Source: Rhynchopus sp. YZ270_cl-10 | Lineage: Eukaryota > Euglenozoa > Diplonemea > Diplonemida > Diplonemidae | DNA length: 64,000 nucleotides | Direction of reading: 5' to 3' | Assembly: GCA_964035575.1 (NCBI GenBank) | Contig: OZ037833.1 | Span: 1,054,001 to 1,118,000 of the forward strand | Shown: in pieces, positions 54,401 to 64,000 of the stretch | How the letters are laid out: the number at the start of each line of letters is the position of its first letter | Position numbering within the stretch: the first letter of the stretch is position 1 | Program-made: the position numbers and the translations under genes | Notes under the pieces: generated by a model | Databases searched by the model: none | What the model was told of the DNA's origin: nothing | Seen by the model: only the letters and a program-made list of their open reading frames with translations

Positions 54401-57400
54401 CCTTCGCCCCACACACCGCGTTTCCGTTCGGGCGCTTGCTCCACGCCTCCGGCGCCGTGCACTCGTCGACCACGCACACTGCCGCCTCACGCTGTCCCGC
54501 GGTTCCGTGGTACGGGTACATGCACTCGCACACCCAGTCCCCGGTCTTTGTGTAGTCCTTGTCCACACAGTGCTGCACCTCCGCCCCTGTTGTGTCCTTC
54601 ACACGCGAGCACGCCGCACGGTTCTCTGCATTGTAGCACTCGTCCACGCTGCACACAGCCGCCGCACCCACCATCTCCCCAGACGCAGGCGCACGGCACG
54701 AACACTTCCAGTCCGCAATGCTTGTCGCTGCTGTGTCCGGGTCCATGCAGTCCTGCTCCGCAGACGCGCATGCGTGTGTCAGCGACCCTGGCTTCGTTGC
54801 ACACGACGAGCACGTCGCACGGCACTCGTCCAGCATGCACACCGCCACTGCCCCCCTGGTGTGTGATCCTGCCTCGGGCGACACGCAGCGGCACTCCCAG
54901 TCGTCCGCCACAGCCGGGTTCGGGTCCACACAGGTCTGTCCTGCCTTCGTGCACACCTCTGCGATCTCCTGCTTCTCGCACTCCCCCGTGTACACACACG
55001 TCGCTGCCTTCGCAATAGCGAAGCCCTCTGCAGGCGCCACACAGCGGCACTCCCAGTCACCACGCACCTGTGCAGACGTGTCCTTGTCGAAGCAGGTCTG
55101 CCCCAGCGCCGTGCACTCGCTTCCGGCGAACAGGCACTCGTCAAACTTGCAGTCCGCAGCCCCGAGCATCTTGCTCCCCGTCCAGGGCTCGTGGCATGCG
55201 CACATCCAGTCGTTCAGCGAGTCTCCGGCCGTGTTCTTGTCTGTGCACGTCTGCTCCGCAGCTGCGCACACCTTTGCCTTCTCGTCTGTGTCACACTCGT
55301 TCACGGTGCACACCGCCACTGCCGCCACCGCCGACATGTCCGACCCGGCACACTTGCAGCGCCAGTCTCCCTTCCCGGTCACAGGGTTCATGCTTCCCTC
55401 CTGGCACGTCTGTCCCGCCTTGTCGCACACGTTACCGGCACCGTGGTCGGCACACGTCGCACAAACCGCCGTGCACTCGTCAAGGATGCACACTGTTGCC
55501 GCCCCCACCTTCGTCGGCCCTGTCTGCGGCTCAATGCATGCGCACGAGCCGTCTTCCAGAATGCTTGCCGCGGGCACGCACGCCTGTCCCAGGAACGTGC
55601 ACGTCTCGCCGTGCTGCACGCACCACGAGCTCGGCGGCAGCACGCACTTTGCGGCCTTCCCCTTCGCCACCTTCGGTGTCTCACCCGGCTTCGCCGAGCA
55701 CGCGCACGTCCAGTCTCCGGTGCTGCGTGCGTCCGTGTTCGGGTCCTGGCACGTCTGTCCTGCCGACGTGCACACCGCAGCCACGTCTGTCTCCAGGCAC
55801 TCATCACGCAGACACGTTGCAAGCTTCCCCGTCACACGCCCGATGCTTGGTGGAGGGCACACGCACTCCCAGTCGTTCAGACCCCCAAGCACCGCCTTGT
55901 TCGGGTCGTTGCAGGTCTGCCCGGCCGCACCGCACAGCTGTGCCAGGCGTCCGTTGTTCATCTTGCACTCGTCCAGCGTGCACACGGCCACAGATGCCAC
56001 AGACTCCCCAACGGCGTCTCCAACACACTTGCACATCCAGTCCTCAACGTCTGCCGGCGACGTCGACGACTCCACGCAGTGCTGTCCAGCCACATCGCAC
56101 AGGTTTCCGAACCCCTTGTCCGCACACGTAGGGCACTCCGCCGTGCACTCGTCCAGCACACACGTCGCCGTCGTCATGAGAGCAGGCACACCCGTCGCCG
56201 GGTCCACGCACTTGCACACCCAGTCCCCAGTCACAGCTGCGTCCGGGTCGTAGCACGTCTGCCCCACCTGCTCGCACACCTCCGCAATGCTTGCCGTCTC
56301 GCACTCACCCACGTACACGCACGCCGCAACCTTCCCGGTCGCAGACCCTGTCGCAGGCGACGGGCACACACACTCCCACGTGTTCTCCGTCGCCTTGTCC
56401 GCGTCCTTGCACAGCTGTCCCGCCGCAGAGCACACCTGCCCGTTCTTCTCGCACTCGTCGATCTTGCACGACCCAGCCTTCCCGACACTCGGGTCTCCGC
56501 TCGCCGGCGAAACGCACTCGCACCGCCAGTCACCAGAGCTCGTCGCACTCGTGTCCGGGTCGACGCACACCTGGCCCGCCTTCGTGCACAGGTTCTCCGG
56601 CTTCGCCGGTGCCACTCCCGACGCCAGCACCGCGCACGTCTGCACCATCTCCCCCGCAGTCACGAGGTCCTGGCACACGGCCGTCGTCTGCACAGGCTCC
56701 AGCAGGCACCACGCCCCCGACGCCACGACGTTCGGGTTGCAGCACCCAGCCAGACAGCCCACCTCAATACCAGCACCGTGTGCCCCGGGGTACTGCGCCG
56801 CATCCTGCACCTGCCAGCCACACTGGCACGCACACCCGTCGACCGTCGTCCGCGGTGTGTCATGGCACGTGTGTGCACCAAAGTTGCTTGGCTGCCAGCA
56901 CTCGTCCACCTCGCACGTCGCAGGGCCACCAAGCGCAGCCTTCTCCCCTGCCGCACACTGGCACTTCCAGTCACGTGTGCTCTCCGGCGACGTGTTCGGG
57001 TCCGTGCAGAGCTGCCCGGCCTTCGCACACACGTTACCACCCCCGCTGTCCGCGCACGACGTGCACTGCTCCACACACTCGTCCAGCACACAGACTGCTG
57101 CCGCCGCCACAGCAAAGGTCTTCCCCTGCGCGCAGTGGCACTCCCAGTCACCCTTGTTCGTCGGCTGCGGCTTAGGGTCAATGCACACCTGTCCCCCTGC
57201 AGTGCACGTCTTCACATTGTCGTCCACGAGACACTCGTTCTCGAAGCACACTGCCGCACTCGCCACCGCAATTCCAGACGTCGGCGGCGGGCACGTGCAC
57301 GTCCAGTCTCCCTCGGACGCCGCAAGCTTGTTCGCGTCAGCGCACGTCTGCCCATCCGCGCACTTGTGTGCGTTCTGCTCGCACTCGTCAATCAGGCACA

Positions 57401-60400
57401 CCGGCACGCCCTGTGTCACACGTCCCAGGGCAGGTGCACGGCACACGCACTCCCAGTCTCCGGGCGAACGTGCGTCCTTGTTCGTGTCCTCACACTGCGT
57501 ACCTGCCGCAGTGCAGATGTCCGACGGGCAGCCGTCGCACACCGCAGCACACTCGTCCAGCTGGCACACCGCCACGCCTCCCTTCTTCGATCCTGTCGAG
57601 GGGGTCGGGCATGTGCAAGTCCAGTCGCTCAGCGAGGCTGCGTCCGTGTTCGCGTCTGTGCACGTCTGACCCGCGGCCGCGCACACCGACTTCCCGCATG
57701 TCGGGCACTCCTCCTCACACTCGTCGAGCACACACACTGTCGCCTCACCCTGCTTCTGCGGTCCTGTGGCAGGCGGCACGCACTCGCACACCCAGTCGTT
57801 GTGTGCCTTCAGGTCCGGGTCGTAGCAGCCCTGGTTCGACGACGTGCACACCTCGCGGATTGCGTCAATTCTGCACTCGCTCGACGGCGGGTTGCAGTCT
57901 GCCAGTCCTCCCAGCTGCGACGCGTTCACGCCCGCGTGTGCCACACACTCGCACGCCCACGTCCCAGCCTCCGCATGGTTGGTGTCAACACACAGCTGAC
58001 CGCTTGACTGGCACACAGCACCTTCGGTCTTGCACTCGTCCACCAGGCACACGGCCACAGCCTGCATCCCCGTCCCAACCGACGGCGGCACGCACACACA
58101 CGTCCAGTCGCCTTCGTGACCAGGCTCCCAGTTCGGGTCCACGCAGCGCTGCCCCTTGGCCTCACACACAGACTCCTTCGCAGGGTCCGCACACTCGTCC
58201 ACATCGCACGTCGCCACGTGTGCACGCGCAGTTCTGTTCCCCGGAGACGGGCACGTGCACGTCCAGTCCCCAGCAGACGACGCGTTGTGGTTCGGGTCCT
58301 CGCACACCTGCCCAGCCTGCTCGCACAGGTTCACTGCGTTCCGGTCGTTCGACGGCATCGCAGACGGGGTGCTTGTGTTCGTCCATGTCGTGCACTCGTC
58401 GACAACGCAGTCTGCCACACCCATGTTACGCTTGAACTTCTCGTTCGGTGGCGGGCAGACACACTTCCAGAAGCCCGCCATGTCCTTCTCCTCGTCAACA
58501 CAGGTCTGTCCCGCAGCCGTGCACACGTGTCCGTACAGCTCACACTCGTCCACCTGGCACTTTGCCGCCGCTGCCACCTGCGACCCCACGTACGGTGCCA
58601 CACATGTGCAGGTCCAGTCTCCAAGCGACTGCGCCGACAGGTCCGGGTCGTAGCACACCTGTCCCACGTCGGAACACGTCTTCTCGTGGAAGTCGCACTC
58701 GTTCGTCGAGCACTTGGCCGCCCCCGCAGTTGCTGTCCCAGTCGACGGCTGCTTGCACTCGCAACGCCAGTCTCCCTTGGTTGTTGTCGACGGGTCGACG
58801 CAGTCCTGTCCCGCACCCGTGCAGGTCGACGCGTGCGACGAGCACTCGTCCTCCACACACACCGCCGCACCTGCGACCTTCGACCCAGACGAGGGTGCAA
58901 TGCACCTGCACTCCCATGTGTTCAGCCCAAGCACAGAGTCCTGGTTCTCATCCACGCACGTCTGTCCCGCTGCCTTGCACACGTCCTTCGCGCACGTCGC
59001 ACACGAGTCCACACACTCGTCGAGGATGCAGAACGCCGGCCCTGCAACCTTCAGCAGACCGTGGCTCGGCGGCGTGCACAGGCAGCGCCAGTCGTCCAGG
59101 ATCGTCATGTCCGGGTCCTCGCAGATCTGCCCACGGCTCTCGCAGACACCAGCCTTCACAGGGTCCTTGCACTCTCCCTCGTGCACGCACTCAGCTGCTG
59201 CCGCCACTGCCGTCTGTGTGGCCGGGGGCTCGCAGTGGCACTCCCAGTCGTGCAGCACGTCCGCACTCTTGTCGGGGTCGACACACGTCTGTCCGTGTCC
59301 CGTGCACACGTGGCCGTGGTTCGTGCACTCGTCCACAGTGCATGCCGCCACTCCTGCAATTGCCGCCCCTGTCGCAGGTGTCAGGCAGTGGCACTCCCAG
59401 TCTCCAAGGCTTGCCGCCCCGTGGTTCGGGTCCACACACGACTGGTGTGCGGCCTGGCACACGTAGCCGTGTCCCACGCACTCGTCGACAGGGCACTCCG
59501 CCACAGACACCTTCGCAGTCACAGACGACGGCGCCGGGCACACACACTCCCAGTCGTTCTGGCTTCCAAACGCTGTGTTCGGGTCCACACAGGTCTGTCC
59601 TGCCCCTGTGCACAGGTCCTTCTCGCACGTTGCGCACGTCGCCACGCACTCGTCCAGCACACACGAGGCAGCAGCAGCCACAGCAGTTCCCGACGCCGGC
59701 GTCTGGCACCTGCACTCCCAGTCGTTCAGACGGGTGCGGTCCACGTCGACACACTCCTGCGGCGGCGACGCACCCTCGCAGATGCGTCTGTTCTCCACAC
59801 ACTCGTCCACCTCGCACACAGCGGCCCCCATCAGCTGCGTGCTCGACGACGGCGGCGCGCACAGGCACTCCCAGTTGTTGTCCACCTGGGTGTCGATGTC
59901 CAGACAGGTCTGGTTTGCCCCCTTGCACACATCCTCGTGCAGCAGGCACTCGTCCTTCACACACTCTGCAGGTGCTCCTGTCTTCGTTCCGTGGCGCGGT
60001 GGCGGGCACACGCAGTCAAAGTCGTTCAGCGTGTCGAGGTGCGAGTCGTGGCACAGCTGCCCGTTGTCCACACACACAGCCCCGTTCACCTTCCCGCCCA
60101 GCATGTCCGCACACTCGTCGACACTGCACACCGCCAGCCCAGCCTTCACAAACTTCTCCTCAAACGGCGGCGGGCAGCGGCACTCCCAGTCCCCCTTCGA
60201 GTCTGCCGCAGTGTTCACGTCCTTGCACGTCTGTCCCTCCTTCGTGCACAGGTTCCCACCTCCGGTGTCCGCACACGTCGGGCATGCCACAGCACACTCG
60301 TCAAGCACGCACAGCACAACGGGCTTCCCGACAGCCAGCCCAGTCCCCACCTTGCACTGGCAGTACCAGTCCCCGTCGTTGTGGATGTCCGGGTCCACGC

Positions 60401-63400
60401 AGGTCTGGTCCTGCTGTGCGCACACGTTCCCCTGGCCGTTGTCCTTGTCCGCACACCCGCTGCACTTCGTCGAGCACTCGTTCAGCGAGCACTTTCCAAC
60501 AGCCGCCTGTGCTGCCGACCCACTGTACGGTGCCGGGCACGAGCACTCCCAGGTTCCCTCCTCCTCCTGGTTCGTGTCCACACACAGCTGGTCCGTCCCG
60601 CACACGTCCTTGTTCCCCGGTGCGCTGCACTCGTCGTACATGCATGTCGCCACCGCCCCGTTGGTCATCGTGTTCGTCGACGGCGGAGGGCACTTGCACA
60701 GCCAGTCGCGCTTGTACTTCGGGTCCGTGTTCGGGTCCTCGCACAGCTGCCCCTTGTCCGAGCACGTCTTCACTGCACAGTGGTCGCAGTCCGCCACGCA
60801 CTCGTCCAAAAGGCAGTTTGCGGGTGCCGTCACTCCGGGTGTGCCCGTCGCAGGCGCCACACAGACACAGCTCCAGTCGTTCAGCGTCTTCATGTCCGGC
60901 TCCTCACACGTCTGCCCGTGCAGCTCGCACACCTGCGTTGTCGCCCCCGCCTGCTTTGCGCACGTCGGGCACACCTCCAGGCACTCGTCAATCTTGCAGT
61001 CGGCAATCCCCTTCGTCACAGGCGTTCCCTTCAGCGGCGCAATGCACTGGCACTCCCAGTCGTCCAGCACCGCTGCGTTCGGGTCCACACAGTGCTGTCC
61101 GGCACCAGTGCACAGGGTGTTGTCCTTGCACTCCTCCGACGGCTTGCACTCTGCGGGCTTCTGCGCCCCCGCCAAACCCAGGTCCGGTGCAATGCACTCG
61201 CACAGCCAGTTGTCGTGCACCTGCTTGTTCGGGTCCGTGCACGACTGCCCGGCACGCATGCACACCTCCTCGTGCTCCTGGCACTCGTCCTCCTCACACG
61301 TCGCGTTACCCATGAGCTGGGTCCCGGTCGCAGGCGCGAGGCATTCACACTGCCACGTGTCCGGCGCAGTCAGGTCAGGGTCGTAGCAGTGCTGCCCCAG
61401 CGCGCACACCTTCCCGTCGCACTCGTCAATCTCGCACTCCGCACGGTTCCCAATCGCCACCGTGTTCGACGGCGGCAGACACACACAACGCCAGTCGTTC
61501 GTCGACGTCGGCGACTGGTCCGGGTCCTCGCACGTCTGGTCCCCACACGCCCCCTTCGCGCATGTTGGGCAGGGCACACCTGGGGGCGGCTCCGCGCACT
61601 CGTCCAGCAGACACTTCGCCACAGGGCCGCCGACAGCGGTGCCCTGGCTCGGCGCGCGGCATTTGCACGTCCAGTCGTTCAGGCTCGTCCCGGCAGTGTT
61701 CGGGTCTGCACAGTCCTGCCCAGCCTCTGCGCACACATTAGTTCCGTTGTCGGTCGCACACGTCGGGCAGATCTCAATGCACTCGTCAATCTCGCACACC
61801 GCAACGCCCTGCGCACCCGTCTTCGGGGGGCCCACAACACACTCGCACTGCCAGTTCATCAACGCACCGTGGTCCGCGTCAACACACTTCTGTCCAGCGT
61901 TCGTGCACACAGCCCCGTGCGTCACGCACTCGTCCTCCTCACACACCGCAGGGCTCTGCAGACCCTTCGGCCCGGTCTTCGGGAGCACGCACTCACACCA
62001 CCAGTCCTTCTCCGTCTTCTCATCCGGGTCCACACACTTCTGCCCCACATCCGTGCACACGTTCGTCTGCCCGTTCGGGATTCCGGGAATCGGGTCGCGC
62101 AGCGGCCTGCCCCCGTCAGCCGGGACCTGGCCCGCAGACAGACAGAACTGCTTCGACTCCGCAAGGCAGTGCGGCTTGTTCTTGTTGTAGTCGTCCGCCG
62201 TGTCCACAAGGCACCACGACGACTTCTCGTGCATCGGGTTGCAGCATCCGTCCGTGCATGGCTCCGTCTGCTTGAACTCGTCGCTCGTCCATCCACACTG
62301 GCACAGACACCCGTCCAGCGAGTACCGCGGGGTGTGCTTGCACTGCACAGCGTCCGACCGCTCCACACACTCGTCAAACCCGTCCCGACAATCTGCCACA
62401 GTCGTCGTCACCGCAGTCTTTGTGCTTGGCGGCGGGCACTTGCAGAGCCAGTCGTTCAGGTTCGTGTGTGTCGGCTGCGGGTCCTCGCAGAGCTGACCTG
62501 CAGCCGTGCACACGTTCCCGTTCCCGTTGTCCTTGTCGGCACACGTCGGGCACTTCACCGCACACTCGTCCAGCGAGCACGACGCCACCGCGTGCTGCGG
62601 CGCAGTTCCGTGTGCAGGCGCCACGCAGTGGCACTCCCAGTTTCCGAGCGACGTGATGTCCGTGTCCACACAGACCTGGTGGCTGTCTTCGCACACCTTC
62701 TTGATGTCGGCCAGCGTGCACTCGTCCACCTCGCACACGGCCACACCAGCAACCTGTGTCGAGTTCGACGGCGGCGGGCACACACACTCCCACGACGCCG
62801 CAGCCTTGTGGTCCACATCCACACACGACTGTCCGGCCCCAACACAGATCTGCTCTCTCGTCCTGCACTCGTCCTCCTCGCAGTCCGCAACAGCCGTCAG
62901 TGCCGTCCCCACCTTCGGGTCCACGCAGTGGCACTCCCAGTCGCTCACCGTCGTCAGGCTCTTCTCCACACACGTCTGCCCCTTCTCCTCGCAGAGGTTC
63001 TGCGTCCCCTGTGCCGTGCTCGCACACGTCGGGCACACAGCCTTGCACTCGTCCAGCTCACACACTGCAGGTGCCGTCACCTTCGACCCCGTGTACGGCG
63101 TCCTGCACTTGCACTGCCAGTCCCCAAGTTTCAGGTGTCCCAGGTTCAGGTCCTCGCAGTCCTGTCCCGCGTCCTCGCACTTGTTCGTCGGCGATGAGTC
63201 AGTCTGTGCACACGTCGGGCACACAGCCTTGCACTCGTCAAGCTCGCACACTGCAGGCACGTGCTGTCCGGGTGTTCCGGTTGCTGGCGGAATGCACTCG
63301 CACACAACCTTCTTGTCGAGCGCCGTCCCTGTCGTGCACGACTGCCCCGCAACGTGGCAGATGTCTCCAAACGTCTCACAGTCGCCCGGCGGGTCCTTGC

Positions 63401-64000
63401 AGATAGCAGGCTTCCCGTTCACCGGTGCCCCCACAAGCGTCTGCGGCGGCACACACTCGCACTTCCACGAGTCCGGCTTCTCCTTCTCCGGGTCCACACA
63501 CGTCTGTCCCACAGTCTGGCATGTCATACTGTTCAGGCTGCACTCGTCAAACATGCAGTCCTTCGCAGCCGCCCCCACAAGCGACGCCGTGCTCGGTGGC
63601 GGGCACACACACTTCCAGTCATCTGGGTTCTGCTGGTTCGGGTCCACACACGTCTGTCCCGCATCCTCGCACACCTTCTTCGTCGACGCATCCTCACACT
63701 CGTCCACTGGCGGCGCAGGTGTCGGCACAGCGGTCGGTGCAATTGTCGGTGGTGCCGGTGTCTCGGGCACGTCTGTTGGCGGTGCAGGTGTTGGCGGCGC
63801 AGACGTTGCTGGCGGCTGTGTTGGCGGTGCTGCTGTCTCCGGCACAGGTGTCGGTGGCGCAAGCGTTGCTGGTGCCGGCGTCGGCGGCACCGGTGTCAGC
63901 GGGATCAGCGTGCACTCATCCGGGGCGTTTGGTCCGGTCCACGTGCAGAGCGGGTTCGTGTCGCACTTCTCCTCCGTGCACAGGTCGTAGCACACCGACT
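43613..64000 (-). CDS. Giant EGF-like-repeat transmembrane surface protein (3' part)
   Basis: The frame is open at the window edge, so the start lies beyond 64000. Exons: >64000-52883, 45643-45497 (phase 1 both sides), 45111-43790 and 43717-43613. About 4,230 residues are in the window. A Pro/Thr-rich mucin-like stretch at about 63700-63900 precedes roughly 70 modules of about 45-55 residues. The pattern is DEC-x6-C-x3-GQxC-x-D-P-x7-W-x-C-x-C-x-x-P-x-x-G...A-x-C, the six-Cys order of calcium-binding EGF domains though divergent. Many modules carry a CPTCA insert. Three copies of a different Cys-rich module contain CxCGW and GCCNP. The C-terminus has an acidic patch, a Trp/Leu/Cys-rich membrane span (CWWWLLLLLLLCCCLLLAFLLF) and a tail of about 70 residues. 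A role as adhesin or surface coat is inferred. Confidence 0.85.
43718..43789 (-). other. 72-nt stop-free intron of the giant surface protein
   Basis: Donor GTATGT, acceptor CCCACACAG, length a multiple of three and no in-frame stop. Removal or retention both keep the frame. It falls in the cytosolic tail. Retention would add 24 Pro/Thr/Leu-rich residues. Classed as an intron because of the strong sites and biased composition, but it could be coding. Confidence 0.6.
45744..46384. repeat. Pair of roughly 88-bp direct repeats
   Basis: 45744-45831 and 46296-46384 share AGACAACTTCTACTCCACTA, ATCTT-TCGATTTTTTTTT, GCGC-GAGCTCGGAAATTC and ACACTAGCG, about 550 bp apart. GGGGTCG-ACGA motifs recur at 45972, 46171 and 52629. 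Non-coding. Confidence 0.6.
50515..50836. repeat. Tandem diverged units related to the start of the direct repeats
   Basis: The words CTGCTAGTAACCCTGTTTAC and CTAGCCCC recur at about 50560, 50657 and 50746, and again in both 429-bp repeats. The last unit is almost identical to the start of the 51309 copy, which frames the 460-bp segment 50837-51300 between two copies. Confidence 0.6.
50837..50940. repeat. Dispersed repeat type G, best copy
   Basis: TTGTATCGACAATCACCTAC, CGAGGTAGGATCTGTACACA, ATGTCGCCCTAAGGCTTTGT and ACTTAATCGGTATGGACGG. Relatives are at 40975-41070 and 9935-10010. Confidence 0.65.
52018..52400. repeat. Dispersed repeat, partner of 37440-37930
   Basis: GTTGCGTACCGTGGCTTCGC occurs at about 52064 and 52184. 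The surrounding 200 bp is the inverse complement of 37510-37700, and the right part ends in a GC-rich CGCTGCGCGAAGCGCGCGCAG block. Confidence 0.65.
52493..52536. repeat. Second copy of the ACATTAGAAGTACATTAGAA block
   Basis: A tandem of CATTAGAAGTA followed by CATTTTTTTGACTTTATTTT, identical to 46499-46541 in the same orientation. The two copies are 6.0 kb apart within the intron insertion. Confidence 0.65.

Noticed and set aside
58116-63197. Very long plus-strand open frame (about 1,690 codons) and several others of 300-950 codons at 52905-63990
   Set aside because: Antisense shadows of the giant gene. Its codon bias (few TTA, CTA, TCA) removes stops on the other strand, and the products are Arg/Leu/His-rich without domains.

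Overview
The window is eukaryotic nuclear DNA from a flagellated protist. It has GT-AG introns, GC-rich coding blocks set in homopolymer-rich intergenic DNA, and a dense load of short transposable elements. Every gene I can support lies on the minus strand across 64 kb. The protein kinase resembles the trypanosomatid members of its family as I remember them. Co-directional genes plus ordinary cis-introns fit a euglenozoan such as a diplonemid, but this is an inference from style and recalled similarity, not a proof.

Layout in transcription order (right to left). 64000-43613: the 3' part of a giant cysteine-rich cell-surface protein. It has about 70 EGF-like modules in one 11-kb exon, then three smaller exons, a membrane anchor and a short cytosolic tail. 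Its first intron (7.2 kb) is almost filled by a composite mobile insertion. 43612-38625: gene-free, repeat-rich. 38624-38172: a small Cys-rich single-pass membrane protein with a hairpin at its stop codon. 37930-33240: transposon cluster containing a 1.19-kb near-perfect palindrome, a 1.15-kb TIR element carrying an 8-bp satellite, and a doubtful small ORF. 33231-30787: a coiled-coil protein. 30054-27577: a two-domain glycosyltransferase (GT64 fused to GT4). 27576-23023: gene-free. 23022-18919: an RSPH10B-like MORN protein of the flagellar radial spoke. 18193-17201: a JMJD7-type JmjC hydroxylase. 16615-11595: WASHC4/SWIP of the WASH complex, four exons. 9557-9126: a small basic protein. 6902-1031: a CIPK/SnRK3-like kinase in four exons, with a hAT-like relic and a (CACAGGTA)n satellite in its last intron.

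Functionally the set is mixed: flagellum, endosomal actin, glycosylation, surface adhesion and signalling. I see no operon-like pathway. The most striking features are the modular giant surface protein with phase-1 introns at module edges, the GT64-GT4 fusion, a superfamily of very short poly(A)-tailed SINE-like repeats in nearly every intron and spacer, and the same 8-bp satellite inside two unrelated TIR elements. Read in the gene sense, that satellite is a tandem array of splice-site-like sequences.

No rRNA, convincing tRNA, CRISPR array or promoter motif was recognised.
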